64,000 bases of DNA from positions 1 to 64,000 of the forward strand of contig JAUSAG010000009.1 in assembly GCA_030652995.1 (NCBI GenBank), in the 5' to 3' direction. The stretch is from Methylotenera sp. (lineage in GTDB: Bacteria; Pseudomonadota; Gammaproteobacteria; Burkholderiales; Methylophilaceae). Positions 45,630 through 55,759 of the stretch are shown here, one piece after another (position 1 is the stretch's first letter; each line of letters starts with the position of its first letter). Below the pieces are notes generated by a model. It saw nothing but the letters and a program-made list of their open reading frames with translations, did no database searches and had not been told where the DNA came from. The position numbers and the translations under genes are program-made.

Positions 45630-47924
45630 ATGGATAATACTCGTATGATTGAAAATAATAACGATAACGACAATGGTGCTGTTGCCATTGGTGAGTATGC
45701 TGAAGAAGCCTATTTAGCTTATGCCGTATCAGTGGTAAAAGGGCGCGCGCTTCCATCTGTAGAAGATGGGCAGAAGCCGGTGCAAAGACGCATTTTGTTC
45801 GCCATGAAGGAAATGGGCTTGGTTGCCGGCGTTAAGCCGGTAAAGTCGGCGCGTGTTGTGGGTAATGTGTTGGGTATGTACCACCCGCATGGCGATAGCT
45901 CTGCTTATGAAGCGGCGGTACGCTTGGCGCAAGACTTTACGTTACGCTACCCACTCATTGACGGTCAGGGTAACTTTGGCTCACGTGATGGTGATGGCGC
46001 GGCGGCAATGCGATACACCGAAATGCGCTTATCGCCGATTGCCGATTTACTTCTTTCTGAAATTGACCGCGGTACGGTTGATTTTCAAAGTAACTATGAT
46101 GGCGCTTTTCAAGAGCCTGTCTTGCTTCCAGCCAGATTGCCGATGATGCTACTTAATGGAGCTTCTGGTATTGCGGTGGGAATGGCAACAGAGATGATTC
46201 CACACAACATGCGCGAGATTGCAAATGCAGTATTGCATATGATGGATAAGCCCGATTGCACCACGGCGGAGTTGATGGTACACGTACCTGGACCAGATTT
46301 TCCAGGTGGCGGTCAGTTAATTTCGCAAACATCTGATATTCACGCAACTTATGAAACTGGACGCGGTTCGTTAAGATTACGTGCCAGATGGGTGGTAGAG
46401 CCAATGGCGCGTGGCCAGTGGCGCATTATTATCAATGAATTGCCGCACGGCGTTTCTGTTGAAACCGTCATGGCCGAAATTGAAGCGATTTCTAATCCCA
46501 AGCCCAAAAAAGATAAAAAGACGATAGACCAAGACCAGTTGCTGGTGAAACAGTCTGTGTTAAGTATGCTAGATTCAGTTAAAAGTGAGGGTAAAAAGGA
46601 TGTGCGTCTCATTCTTGAGCCAAAGACGAGTAAGATTTCCAGTGACGAGTTAATGGCATTTCTACTCGTTCACACCAGTATGGAGGTGTCATGCCCAGTC
46701 AACATGGTCATGATTGGTACTGATGGTCGCCCAGCGCAAAAAGGTTTGGTTAAAATCCTGCAAGAGTGGATTGAATTCCGTCTTAGCGTTGTACGCAGAC
46801 GGTGCCAGTTTGATTTGGACAAGATTAGTCGCCGCATTCATATTTTAGATGGTCGATTAATTGCGTTCCTGCATATTGACGAAATCATCAAAGTGATTCG
46901 TAATTCAGATGATCCCAAGGCAGACTTGATTGCCGCCTTTAAACTGAGTGAAATTCAGGCTGAAGACATTCTAGAAATTCGATTGCGTCAATTAGCAAGG
47001 CTTGAAGGCTTCAAAATAGAGCGGGAATTAAAAGAACTGCGTGAAGAGGCGGGCAGGTTGGAAGCGATTTTGACCAGCGAGTCTAAATTACGCAAACTGA
47101 CTGCTAAAGAAATTAAACAGGATGCAGAAAAATACGGTGACGAAAGGCGCACTTTGATTGAGCCCGTTGAACGTGTGCAGGGCGGTCAAAAAGCATTTGT
47201 TGTGGATGAGCCTGTGACTATTATGCTTTCTAAAAATGGCTGGATTAGATCTAGGCAAGGTCATGGTGTTGACCGCGAGTCAATCGCATGGAAAGCAGGG
47301 GATGGAGAATTCGCTGTACTTGAAACAAGGACTACATTACCTGTCGTCTTAATAGACGCTAACGGTCGATGCTACTCATTTGATGCGTCTATTGTTCCTG
47401 GTGGCAAAGGTGATGGCATCCCGGTCAGTTCCGTCATAGAGATTCAAAATGGTGCAAAATTAGTGCATGCGCTGTCTGGAAAAGATGATGATCGGTTCCT
47501 ATTCACCACCTCAAACAGCTACGGATTTGTCGCGCCCTTAAAGGGATTGATCGCCAGACCTAAAGCAGGCAAGGCATTTATGAAACCTGAAGATGGCGCA
47601 ACTATTTTCCCACCAATTAAATTAGATGCAAGCACCCATGTTGCAGTCACATCGTCCGAGAACAAACTACTGGTATTCCAAATCAGCGAAATAAATGAAT
47701 ACCCAAATGGCGGCAAAGGTGTGAGGATGATGGATATCCCTGACGGCGCCTTACTTATACGCGTTGAATTGTGCGATGGATTATCTGCAAGCGTGATTAT
47801 TAAAGGTAAAACAAAAACCGTTAGCGGTGAGGATTTGAGCAAACATCTTCTGAAGCGCGCTAAAAAAGGGTGTTTATTCAATGCAAATAATAATAGCCAA
47901 TCAAGACAGGGGAAGCTACTTTAG
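45630..47924 (+). CDS. parC: DNA topoisomerase IV subunit A
   Basis: The 764-residue breakage-reunion subunit has [19 protein letters not shown], the resistance-determining region [19 protein letters not shown] with the susceptible-type Ser residues, and the catalytic Tyr in [12 protein letters not shown] coiled-coil region and a C-terminal beta-pinwheel with several short blades (ending near 750) complete the protein. The ATG follows the parE stop directly, with no intergenic base. Together they decatenate replicated chromosomes. Confidence 0.96.
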   Translation: MDNTRMIENNNDNDNGAVAIGEYAEEAYLAYAVSVVKGRALPSVEDGQKPVQRRILFAMKEMGLVAGVKPVKSARVVGNVLGMYHPHGDSSAYEAAVRLAQDFTLRYPLIDGQGNFGSRDGDGAAAMRYTEMRLSPIADLLLSEIDRGTVDFQSNYDGAFQEPVLLPARLPMMLLNGASGIAVGMATEMIPHNMREIANAVLHMMDKPDCTTAELMVHVPGPDFPGGGQLISQTSDIHATYETGRGSLRLRARWVVEPMARGQWRIIINELPHGVSVETVMAEIEAISNPKPKKDKKTIDQDQLLVKQSVLSMLDSVKSEGKKDVRLILEPKTSKISSDELMAFLLVHTSMEVSCPVNMVMIGTDGRPAQKGLVKILQEWIEFRLSVVRRRCQFDLDKISRRIHILDGRLIAFLHIDEIIKVIRNSDDPKADLIAAFKLSEIQAEDILEIRLRQLARLEGFKIERELKELREEAGRLEAILTSESKLRKLTAKEIKQDAEKYGDERRTLIEPVERVQGGQKAFVVDEPVTIMLSKNGWIRSRQGHGVDRESIAWKAGDGEFAVLETRTTLPVVLIDANGRCYSFDASIVPGGKGDGIPVSSVIEIQNGAKLVHALSGKDDDRFLFTTSNSYGFVAPLKGLIARPKAGKAFMKPEDGATIFPPIKLDASTHVAVTSSENKLLVFQISEINEYPNGGKGVRMMDIPDGALLIRVELCDGLSASVIIKGKTKTVSGEDLSKHLLKRAKKGCLFNANNNSQSRQGKLL

Positions 47925-47954
47925 ACGCAGTCACATGACTGGTAAGCACAATTG

Positions 47955-47996
47955 AATCATTCGCTTAGGCACCAACTGCGTAAGCGAATGATTTTA
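47955..47996 (+). terminator. Terminator after parC
   Basis: AATCATTCGCTTA (47955-47967) and TAAGCGAATGATT (47981-47993) form a perfect 13-bp stem with a 13-base loop and a short T-run. Confidence 0.8.
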
Positions 47997-48068
47997 GCGG
48001 TGTTTACCCCCGATTTGACACTTCAAGTTGTGTCGGTTGATGGATTTATCCAGATAACGCCACGCTAA

Positions 48069-48098
48069 AAGCCTCATGTTGTTCTTGAGGCTTTATTT
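48069..48098 (+). terminator. Second hairpin in the parC-aminotransferase gap
   Basis: AAGCCTCA (48069-48076) pairs with TGAGGCTT (48086-48093), followed by TTATTTATT. It is a terminator-like structure reading in the plus direction, about 100 bases before the aminotransferase start. Confidence 0.6.
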
Positions 48099-48199
48099 AT
48101 TCGTTGAATAGACCTGAGAGTTATTCCTAACGGACATATTTGTGCGTAAAATGACGCTTATTCAACCATTTACCCACCAATTGCTTTAAGGAACAGACC

Positions 48200-49402
48200 T
48201 TGTCACACTCCGTACTATCACAGCGCGTTTTATCTATTAAAGAATCTCCTACGCTTGCGATTACAGCAAAAGCTGGCAAATATAAAGCAGAAGGCCGCGA
48301 TATTATTGGTCTAGCCGCGGGTGAGCCAGATTTTGATACGCCTCAGCATATTAAAGATGCAGCGAAATCTGCCATCGATGCCGGTTTTACAAAGTACACG
48401 CCTGTGGCTGGTATTCCTGGTCTTAAAAAAGCCATTGTTGCAAAATTCAAACATGAAAATGGGTTTGATTACGCACTCAATGAAGTGATTGTAGGTGTGG
48501 GTGGCAAGCAAACTATTTTTAACCTATGCCTAGCGGTGCTTAACAAAGGTGATGAAGTGATCATCCCCGCACCTTATTGGGTCTCTTACGCAGACATTGC
48601 GCTAGTCGCCGAAGCTACACCAGTGATTATACAATGCGGTATTGAGCAAGGATTCAAGCTCCTGCCAGCACAGTTAGAAGCGGCCATTACGCCAAACACT
48701 AAAATTTTCATGATCAACTCGCCATCCAATCCAACGGGTGCGGTGTACAGTTTGGCTGAGTTGCAAGCCTTGGGCGAAGTGTTACTTAAACATCCTCATG
48801 TATTGGTCGCCACAGACGACATGTACGAACATGTGAATTTAACCGGCGATAAGTTTTACAACATTCTTAACGCTACCCCAGCACTTAAAGATCGTTGTAT
48901 TGTACTTAACGGCGTTTCTAAAGCGTATTCAATGACCGGTTGGCGCATAGGCTACGCCGCAGGCCCGGCTTACATTATTAAAGCCATGGAGATTTTGCAA
49001 TCGCAATCTACCAGCAACGCAACCTCTATTTCGCAAGTGGCAGCACAAGCCGCGCTAGAAGGTTCACAAGATTGCATCACCCCAATGGTAACGGCATTTA
49101 AAGAACGCCACACTTATGTAGTTAACCGCTTTAACACCATGCCCGGATTAAGTTGCTTAATGGCGGGCGGAGCATTTTATGCATTTCCTGATGCCCGCGC
49201 TGCGATTGATCATTTATTTAAAGCTGGCAAAATCAAAGCAGCTACAGACATGGCTTTAGCTGAATACTTACTTGAAGAATTTGATGTAGCGGTAGTACCG
49301 GGCTCAGCATTTGGTGCTGAAGGCTATTTCCGTATTTCATTTGCTACATCAATGAATAACCTTAAAAATGCATTGGATCGTATTGAACATGCACTAAGTT
49401 AA
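48200..49402 (+). CDS. Aspartate/prephenate-type aminotransferase (class I, PLP)
   Basis: This 400-residue enzyme of the Ib aspartate-aminotransferase subgroup has LAAGEPDFDTPQHIKDAA, FTKYTPVAGIPGLKKAI, INSPSNPTGAVYS, the PLP-Lys motif LNGVSKAYSMTGWRIGYAAGP and a C-terminal RISFATS with the substrate Arg. Subgroup Ib members act on aspartate and some on prephenate, so exact specificity is open. The start is TTG 48200 with TAAGGA 7-8 bases upstream; no ATG fits the conserved N-terminus. Confidence 0.9.
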   Translation: MSHSVLSQRVLSIKESPTLAITAKAGKYKAEGRDIIGLAAGEPDFDTPQHIKDAAKSAIDAGFTKYTPVAGIPGLKKAIVAKFKHENGFDYALNEVIVGVGGKQTIFNLCLAVLNKGDEVIIPAPYWVSYADIALVAEATPVIIQCGIEQGFKLLPAQLEAAITPNTKIFMINSPSNPTGAVYSLAELQALGEVLLKHPHVLVATDDMYEHVNLTGDKFYNILNATPALKDRCIVLNGVSKAYSMTGWRIGYAAGPAYIIKAMEILQSQSTSNATSISQVAAQAALEGSQDCITPMVTAFKERHTYVVNRFNTMPGLSCLMAGGAFYAFPDARAAIDHLFKAGKIKAATDMALAEYLLEEFDVAVVPGSAFGAEGYFRISFATSMNNLKNALDRIEHALS

Positions 49403-49453
49403 ACGTTGGCGCTCCAGATATTCAATCACCACTTTCAAACAAACAGTCTAAAT

Positions 49454-49483
49454 AAAAACGCCTTTACTGCTAAAGGTGTTTTT
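49454..49483 (+). terminator. Terminator after the aminotransferase
   Basis: A 13-bp stem (49454-49466 with 49471-49483, one G-U pair) has a 4-base loop, A5 on the left and T5 on the right: a compact bidirectional Rho-independent terminator. Confidence 0.9.
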
Positions 49484-49685
49484 AGTTACAGTGACAATAA
49501 AATAGGATGCATAAGGCGCTGTTTAATTTTAGGCCATCAAACAACAGAGCACAATTGAGCGTTGCTTGCAACGAGCCTCTAGGCCCTAATGTAAAGTCAC
49601 AGATAAACACAACATTATTTTCAATTTCGCAATTTCGTATTCTAGGTAGTTCAGGAAAGCATTGCGTTTCATAAAGGGCTAAATA

Positions 49686-49961
49686 ATGACATTTACCGAA
49701 TTTTTAGCATTGTTGGCAAATTATTATGATTTTTCATTGTATTGTTCGGCTCACCAGGTGGGTTGGGTAGGCTGTAATAAATTCTGGGGCGTGATTTATC
49801 TTTCTTCAATCTTAATTCTTTTTATTGTTTGCTATAAGCTTGTTTTTAAATTATTGCGTCAGCGTAAAGAATGGCAAGCTTATTCTGCTAAAAAAGCAGA
49901 ACGAGAAAAAATTGCTGATCCTGAAACTATGGCTAATCATGTTTGGAACGGCGATTATTAA
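49686..49961 (+). CDS. Small single-pass membrane protein, uncharacterised
   Basis: The 91-residue product has a central membrane helix (about 34-56, FWGVIYLSSILILFIVCYKLVFKL broken by no charge), two Cys in the preceding segment (LYCSAHQVGWVGC) and a basic, then acidic, cytoplasmic tail (RQRKEWQAYSAKKAEREKIADPE). I do not recognise the family. Isolated between terminators, it appears to be its own unit. It lies at the left edge of the GC-rich block but has low-GC codon usage like the core genes. Confidence 0.6.
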   Translation: MTFTEFLALLANYYDFSLYCSAHQVGWVGCNKFWGVIYLSSILILFIVCYKLVFKLLRQRKEWQAYSAKKAEREKIADPETMANHVWNGDY

Positions 49962-50055
49962 GAAAAACAGCCCGCCGCACGCCAGTAGGGAAGCGAGGAC
50001 GCACGAAAGGGCAGACTTTATTTTGGTGGCTTTGGGGTAGCGTATTAAACGTAAA

Positions 50056-50080
50056 AAAGCCCCAATTACGGGGCTTTGTT
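50056..50080 (+). terminator. Terminator after the small membrane-protein gene
   Basis: AAAGCCCC (50056-50063) and GGGGCTTT (50070-50077) form a perfect 8-bp stem with a 6-base loop. The gap 49962-50302 holds nothing else I can support beyond a TATAAT hexamer at 50201-50206. Confidence 0.8.
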
Positions 50081-50302
50081 TATGGATATTCCTGTCTTGA
50101 ATGCAGCACGGCTCTACTTAAACTACTCTGTGATTTTAGGTCAATCATTCCGTGCTCGCTACACGTGTTAGCACGTAGTTAAAAAATTCCGCTATAAGAC
50201 TATAATTAGTTTAACTTGATTGTGAATAGTTGCACGTAAACTGCCACTGCTTCTGTGCAGAGTGTTACGTTAAACAAGGTGTCACGTGAATAGAGGGGTT
50301 GC

Positions 50303-51700
50303 ATGACTGCCACGCTAAAGTTGATTGTAGGTGTTTTTCTGACCTTGCTGTACATTCTGCCAGCAAAAGCGCAGGAGGTTCACGTGCTTAGCGTGCAAGG
50401 TGCGATCAGCCCAGGTAGCGCAGATTATCTGGTGCGTGGTATCAATAAGGCAGCAGAGGCTCAAGTTCGTTTAGTGGTCATCGAACTGGATACGCCAGGC
50501 GGGCTGGATACCTCAATGCGCGACATCATCAAAGCTATTCTCGCCTCGCCCGTACCTGTGGCAACCTATGTATCACCCAAAGGTGCGCGCGCAGCCAGTG
50601 CTGGCACCTATATCCTTTATGCCAGCCACATCGCCGCCATGGCGCCAGCCACCAACCTAGGTGCTGCTACGCCGGTGGAGTTTGGCCCCAGCAGCGGCAC
50701 CCCGCCTGAAAAACCCGCCACACCGGACAAGAAGGGCGAGAAACCCGCGCCGGATACCACGCCCAATGATGTATCTAAAGGTGCACCTCAGGACGCAAAA
50801 ACGAAAAAAGTTGTACATGACGCTGCAGCTTATATCCGCAGTCTGGCCGAGCTGCGCGGGCGCAATGCAGATTGGGCCGAGCAGGCGGTACGCGAAGCGG
50901 TGAGCCTATCCGCCGAGGCTGCGTTGCAAGCCAAAGTAGTTGATGTCGTGGCGACGGATATTGCTGACCTTTTAAAACAAATACATGGCCGCAAGGTTAA
51001 GCTACTCAATAGCGAAGTTACTTTGGACACCGCCAACCTTAGCGTCACTCGTGTTGAACCGGACTGGCGTAGCGAATTGTTGGCGGTGATAGGCAACCCT
51101 GGCATCGCCTACATACTGATGCTGCTGGGCATTTACGGGCTGCTTTATGAGTTCTCCAACCCCGGCACGCTGTTTCCCGGCGTGGTCGGCGGCATCTGTC
51201 TTTTACTCGCACTGTTCGCGCTGCAGCTCATGCCAATTAACTATGTGGGGTTGGCACTCGTTATCCTTGGTGTTGCGCTCATGGTATCCGAGGCGTTTCT
51301 GCCCAGCTTCGGCGCGCTGGGGCTGGGGGGTATCGTTGCTTTCGTCATCGGTTCGGTGATGCTGATTGATACTGATTTACCAGGTTATGGTATTTCTTGG
51401 GCGCTCATCGTGCCGATAGCAGTCACCACAGCAGTATTCACCTTTATCGTCGCCAGCATGGCGCTGCGCGCGCTCAAACGGCCTGTAGTCACTGGCGCCG
51501 AGGAGCTATTGGGTGCCGAAGGCGAAGTGCTGGATGACATGAAAAACGAAGGCTGGGCGCGCGTGCATAGCGAGTTATGGCGGGTGCGTAGCAGCTTGCC
51601 GCTTGCGCACGGAACGAAAGTGCTGGTCACAGCGCGGCATGATTTGATTTTGGAAGTGGAAGCCATGAATAACTCGGTAAAGGAGAGTGACCATGTTTGA
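50303..51700 (+). CDS. nfeD: NfeD-family membrane serine protease (ClpP class)
   Basis: The 465-residue protein has a signal peptide (about 1-23, ending AKAQEV), a ClpP/SppA-like protease domain with [21 protein letters not shown], the nucleophile segment [11 protein letters not shown] and the Lys-bearing [19 protein letters not shown] Pro/Lys-rich insert (about 133-168), four membrane helices (about 253-385) and a C-terminal NfeD OB-fold domain (about 400-460, [10 protein letters not shown]) follow. Long NfeD proteases cleave stomatins; here the stomatin/slipin gene overlaps the 3-prime end, the classical pair. It opens the GC-rich block. Confidence 0.93.
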   Translation: MTATLKLIVGVFLTLLYILPAKAQEVHVLSVQGAISPGSADYLVRGINKAAEAQVRLVVIELDTPGGLDTSMRDIIKAILASPVPVATYVSPKGARAASAGTYILYASHIAAMAPATNLGAATPVEFGPSSGTPPEKPATPDKKGEKPAPDTTPNDVSKGAPQDAKTKKVVHDAAAYIRSLAELRGRNADWAEQAVREAVSLSAEAALQAKVVDVVATDIADLLKQIHGRKVKLLNSEVTLDTANLSVTRVEPDWRSELLAVIGNPGIAYILMLLGIYGLLYEFSNPGTLFPGVVGGICLLLALFALQLMPINYVGLALVILGVALMVSEAFLPSFGALGLGGIVAFVIGSVMLIDTDLPGYGISWALIVPIAVTTAVFTFIVASMALRALKRPVVTGAEELLGAEGEVLDDMKNEGWARVHSELWRVRSSLPLAHGTKVLVTARHDLILEVEAMNNSVKESDHV

Positions 51701-52457
51701 ATTAGGCGGCCTTACGGCTTTTATGTTGGTACTGGCACTGGTGGCATCTAGCGTGCGCATTTTGCGCGAATACGAGCGTGGCGTGGTATTTCAACTTGGT
51801 CGCTTCTGGAAAGTAAAAGGGCCGGGGTTAATCATCCTCATCCCTGGCATCCAGCAGATGGTGCGGGTGGATTTACGTACTGTGGTATTTGATGTGCCGA
51901 GTCAGGATGTCATCTCGCGCGATAACGTCTCGGTTCAGGTGAACGCAGTGGTGTATTTTCGCGTGGTCGATCCAGCTAAGGCGATTATGCAGGTAGAAGA
52001 CTACATGAATGCTACCAGCCAGCTTTCACAAACCACGTTGCGTTCGGTGCTGGGCAAGCATGAACTGGATCAGATGCTGGCCGAGCGGGAAACGCTCAAT
52101 CTGGATATCCAGCAAGCCTTGGACACACAAACCGACGCCTGGGGCATTAAGGTTTCCAACGTCGAAATCAAGCATGTCGACATCAACGAAACCATGGTGC
52201 GCGCCATTGCAAAGCAAGCGGAAGCCGAGCGCGAACGTCGCGCCAAGGTTATTCATGCGGAAGGCGAATTTCAGGCTTCGGAAAAACTGCTGGCAGCGGC
52301 AGAAATTCTTGCGCGCAAACCACAGGCCATGCAGTTGCGCTACCTGCAGACGCTGAGCGGTATCGCTGGGGACAGAACCAACACTATTGTATTCCCAGTA
52401 CCGGGAGATTTTCTGGAATTGCTGATGCGTAGTAAAACAACGCGTGACGAAGTGTAG
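51693..52457 (+). CDS. Slipin (stomatin/SPFH-domain) protein
   Basis: The 254-residue protein has one N-terminal membrane helix (about 4-20) and an SPFH/band 7 domain (about 25-190) with [58 protein letters not shown], and an [32 protein letters not shown] helix. Slipins scaffold membrane microdomains and are NfeD substrates. ATG 51693 lies inside the nfeD stop region (8-base overlap), with AAGGAGA upstream. Confidence 0.95.
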   Translation: MFELGGLTAFMLVLALVASSVRILREYERGVVFQLGRFWKVKGPGLIILIPGIQQMVRVDLRTVVFDVPSQDVISRDNVSVQVNAVVYFRVVDPAKAIMQVEDYMNATSQLSQTTLRSVLGKHELDQMLAERETLNLDIQQALDTQTDAWGIKVSNVEIKHVDINETMVRAIAKQAEAERERRAKVIHAEGEFQASEKLLAAAEILARKPQAMQLRYLQTLSGIAGDRTNTIVFPVPGDFLELLMRSKTTRDEV

Positions 52458-52540
52458 GAGGCGCGACCCCGTGCCAATTCTTTATCGCGACAAGGGCGTC
52501 TTCCTTAGCCATCCAGGAAAGTCTTTCTAAGGAGAATACC

Positions 52541-53449
52541 ATGCAACCCTTCACCCACATCATCGCCGCTACTGACTTTTCAGTTGCGGCAGAGCGCGCG
52601 GTACGGCGCGCAGCAAAGATCGCAAGACAACTTGGCGCAGAATTACACCTGATCCATGTGGTGCACCCTATGGATTTATACCTCGGGTCAGAACTCTCTT
52701 TCGGGTCTCAGAAATATTATGAACACAAGTTGCAGGAGTCCGGAAAAAGTCAACTTGACACGCTTGCCGCTAACCTGCAACAAGACTTCGGCATCCAGCC
52801 TGAAATCGCTACGCGTATTGGTCTCGCTCACACAGAAATAGCCAGCTATGCTTCAAACAAAGCCAATGGCTTGGTTGTAGCGGGCGCACGCGGGGAGAAC
52901 GAAAGCAACTTACTTAGCCTGCTATTGGGCTCCACCGCCATGCGCCTGTTGCGGGCGGCTACCTGCCCAGTACTCATCGTTAGAAACATGGAAGAAAACC
53001 ACTATCGGCACGTGATTGCTACAGTGGATTTTTCAGCAGGGTCTGCCGAGGTGCCGACGCTTGCCCGTATTGCCGCTCCAGAAGCGCATATAGAGATACT
53101 GCACATTTTTGAGCTGATACAAGAAGCACGTATGCGTAGAATAGGTCTTGATAATGTTAATCTCAATAAGTATCACAACGATGCGCTGATCGAAGTGGAT
53201 AAAAAGCTGGGCAAGATACTGACAGACCAGCACGATAATCGCATGACACATAAGATTGTCACTGGATACCCGGCAACGGAAATTTGTGCACGCGCCACTG
53301 AGCTGCCTGCTGATCTGATAGTCATCGGCCGGCACGGCATGAGTGGCATGCAGGAATGGCTGCTGGGCAGTGTCAGCAAAAATGTTTCCCGAGCAGCGAC
53401 TTGTGATGTTTTGGTTGTAAACCAGCATCACGAAGTGCGCGAGCAGTAA
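52541..53449 (+). CDS. Tandem universal stress protein (two UspA domains)
   Basis: The 302-residue protein contains two UspA folds (about 4-148 and 155-300). Each ends in the ATP-binding G-2x-G-9x-G(S/T) pattern: GARGENESNLLSLLLGSTAMRLLRAATCPVLIV and GRHGMSGMQEWLLGSVSKNVSRAATCDVLVV. Such proteins bind ATP and aid survival under energy or oxygen stress. TAAGGAGAATACC precedes the ATG. marC follows after 4 bases. Confidence 0.93.
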   Translation: MQPFTHIIAATDFSVAAERAVRRAAKIARQLGAELHLIHVVHPMDLYLGSELSFGSQKYYEHKLQESGKSQLDTLAANLQQDFGIQPEIATRIGLAHTEIASYASNKANGLVVAGARGENESNLLSLLLGSTAMRLLRAATCPVLIVRNMEENHYRHVIATVDFSAGSAEVPTLARIAAPEAHIEILHIFELIQEARMRRIGLDNVNLNKYHNDALIEVDKKLGKILTDQHDNRMTHKIVTGYPATEICARATELPADLIVIGRHGMSGMQEWLLGSVSKNVSRAATCDVLVVNQHHEVREQ

Positions 53450-53453
53450 GCTC

Positions 53454-54053
53454 ATGCTAGAGTTCTGGCTCTGCTTCGTACCCTTGTTCGTGGCGGTGGA
53501 TGCCGTTGGCGTTATGCCGATATTCCTTTCCCTGACGCAGGGCATGGACAGGGATAAGGTACGCCAGGCTATCTATCGCTCGCTGGCAACTGCCGCCGGT
53601 GTTGCGCTGGCTTTTCTCGCGCTGGGCACGGCAATTCTGCATCTGCTCGGCATCACGGTGGCCGACTTTATGGTAGCAGGCGGTATTCTACTGTTTTTAC
53701 TGGCAATAGGCGATTTGCTGGCGAATGAAAAATTGCTGCGGCAAGTTGATGTCAACAATATGGGTATCGTTCCACTGGGCGTGCCGTTGATTACCGGGCC
53801 TGCCGTACTCACCACTTCGATGCTACTACTCAACCAGTACGGGGCGGCTTGGACTGCGACGGCGATTGTTGCCAACATTCTAATTGCAGGCGCCGTGTTT
53901 TTCTTTGCAGGAACCATCGGCCGTGTGCTGGGGCAGGTAGGCGAAAAAATCATTTCCAAAATCGCCATGCTGTTGCTCGCTGCCATCGGCGTTATGATGG
54001 TGCGTAAAGGTATCGAATCTTTCATTACAGCAGGCATTGCCAGTTCATCATAG
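53454..54053 (+). CDS. MarC-family integral membrane protein
   Basis: The 199-residue protein has six membrane helices and the MarC/UPF0056 pattern: FVAVDAVGVMPIFLSLTQGMD, GGILLFLLAIGDLL, VPLGVPLITGPAVLTTSMLL and ISKIAMLLLAAIGVMMVRKGIESF. It was once linked to multiple antibiotic resistance, but that role is not supported for E. coli MarC, so the function is unknown. It lies in a tight gene run, 8 bases before the acyl-CoA ligase gene. Confidence 0.9.
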   Translation: MLEFWLCFVPLFVAVDAVGVMPIFLSLTQGMDRDKVRQAIYRSLATAAGVALAFLALGTAILHLLGITVADFMVAGGILLFLLAIGDLLANEKLLRQVDVNNMGIVPLGVPLITGPAVLTTSMLLLNQYGAAWTATAIVANILIAGAVFFFAGTIGRVLGQVGEKIISKIAMLLLAAIGVMMVRKGIESFITAGIASSS

Positions 54054-54061
54054 GAGGCTAC

Positions 54062-55759
54062 ATGGAGCCCGTCTGGCTGAAGCACTACCCGCAAAGCGTT
54101 CCGACCGAAGTCGATATTTTCCGTTACGCTTCGCTCAATGATATGCTCGAACAGAGTTGCGCGCGTTTCCGCGAACTACCCGCTTTCACCAACATGAGCG
54201 TCACTTTAAGCTATGACGAGCTCGACCGCTTATCACAGGATTTCGGCGCCTATTTGCAACATGAACTCGGCCTAACCAAGGGTGACCGCGTGGCCATCAT
54301 GCTACCCAACCTGCTGCAATATCCGGTCGCATTGTTTGGTGCGTTGCGCGCCGGCATGGTGGTAGTCAACGTCAATCCGCTCTATACGCCGCGCGAACTG
54401 CAACACCAGTTGGCCGACTCTGGAGCAACAGCCATAGTAGTGCTGGAGAATTTCGCGCATACGTTGCAACAGTCCCTCGAAAAAACCGCCGTGCGCCACA
54501 TCATCACCACGCAGGTAGGCGATCTGTTTCCGCCGCTGAAAAAATGTCTGGTCAACTTGGTCATTAAATGGATTAAGCGCATGGTGCCACGCTGGAACCT
54601 GCCGACAGCTACCGCATTTAACACCGCGCTGAGTCTTGGCGCAAAGTATACGCTGAGCGACGCGCCACTTACGCATGAGGACATCGCCTTTTTGCAATAC
54701 ACCGGCGGCACCACCGGCGTGGCCAAAGGCACGATTTTGACGCACGGCAATATGGTGGCCAACGTGGAACAGACTTCAGCCTGGATTGGCGGTACACTCA
54801 AAGCAGGCGAAGAAGTTGTCATCACGCCGTTGCCGCTTTACCATATCTTCGCGCTCACCGCCAACCTGCTCACTTTCGTGAAATGGGGTGCGAACAATGT
54901 GCTCATTACCAATCCGCGGGATATTCCCGGCTTCATCAAAGAACTGCACAAGACTCGTTTCACTGCCATTACCGGCGTCAACACCTTGTTCAATATGCTG
55001 CTGCATGCACCATACTTTGAAAAAGTAAAAGAGGCTAATATTGGCGCGCTCAAACTGGCGGTAGCAGGCGGCATGGCAGTGCAGCGTGAAGTGGCAGAGC
55101 GCTGGCAGCAGATAATGGGTGTGCCTCTGATCGAAGGCTACGGCCTGACCGAAGCATCTCCAATTGTCTGTGCCAATCCGCTGGATGCCAAAGAATTCAG
55201 TGGCATGATTGGCCTGCCGATCCCATCTACCCAGGTAGAGATACGCGACGAAGCTGGGCATGAATTACCAGCAGGGGAGGTGGGCGAGCTGTGTGTTAAA
55301 GGTCCGCAGGTAATGCGCGGCTACTGGAATATGCCGGAAGAAACCTTGCGTGTTCTTTCCACAGACGGCTGGCTACGCACCGGTGACATGACGGTAATGG
55401 ACGAGCGCGGCTATATCCGCTTTGTCGACCGCCACAAAGACGTAATCGTCGTCTCCGGCTTCAAGGTTTATCCTGCCGAAATCGAAGAAGTGGTGATGAT
55501 GCTTCCCGGTGTCAAGGGAGTGGGCGTGATCGGCGTACCGGATGAAAAGAGCGGCGAAGTGGTCAAGGTTTACTTGGTGAAGAATGACCCAGCACTAACC
55601 ACAGAGGTCGTGCTGGCGCATTGCCATGCCAACTTAACTGCATACAAGGTGCCAAAACAGGTGGAATTCCGCGACAAGTTGCCGAAATCCCCAATCGGCA
55701 AAATCCTGCGCAGAAAACTGAAAGAGGAGCATGCTGCCTCCACGGAAGCCGGTACCTGA
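54062..55759 (+). CDS. fadD: Long-chain fatty acid-CoA ligase (FadD-like)
   Basis: This 565-residue adenylate-forming enzyme has the P-loop FLQYTGGTTGVAKGTILTHGN, EGYGLTEASPIVCANP, WLRTGDMTVMDERGYIRFVDRHKDVIVVSGFKVYPAEIEE and the catalytic Lys in LPKSPIGKILRRKLK. It activates fatty acids to acyl-CoA through acyl-AMP. AGGAGG precedes the ATG, and the stop overlaps the next gene by one base. It is the first of five lipid-looking genes in a row. Confidence 0.93.
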   Translation: MEPVWLKHYPQSVPTEVDIFRYASLNDMLEQSCARFRELPAFTNMSVTLSYDELDRLSQDFGAYLQHELGLTKGDRVAIMLPNLLQYPVALFGALRAGMVVVNVNPLYTPRELQHQLADSGATAIVVLENFAHTLQQSLEKTAVRHIITTQVGDLFPPLKKCLVNLVIKWIKRMVPRWNLPTATAFNTALSLGAKYTLSDAPLTHEDIAFLQYTGGTTGVAKGTILTHGNMVANVEQTSAWIGGTLKAGEEVVITPLPLYHIFALTANLLTFVKWGANNVLITNPRDIPGFIKELHKTRFTAITGVNTLFNMLLHAPYFEKVKEANIGALKLAVAGGMAVQREVAERWQQIMGVPLIEGYGLTEASPIVCANPLDAKEFSGMIGLPIPSTQVEIRDEAGHELPAGEVGELCVKGPQVMRGYWNMPEETLRVLSTDGWLRTGDMTVMDERGYIRFVDRHKDVIVVSGFKVYPAEIEEVVMMLPGVKGVGVIGVPDEKSGEVVKVYLVKNDPALTTEVVLAHCHANLTAYKVPKQVEFRDKLPKSPIGKILRRKLKEEHAASTEAGT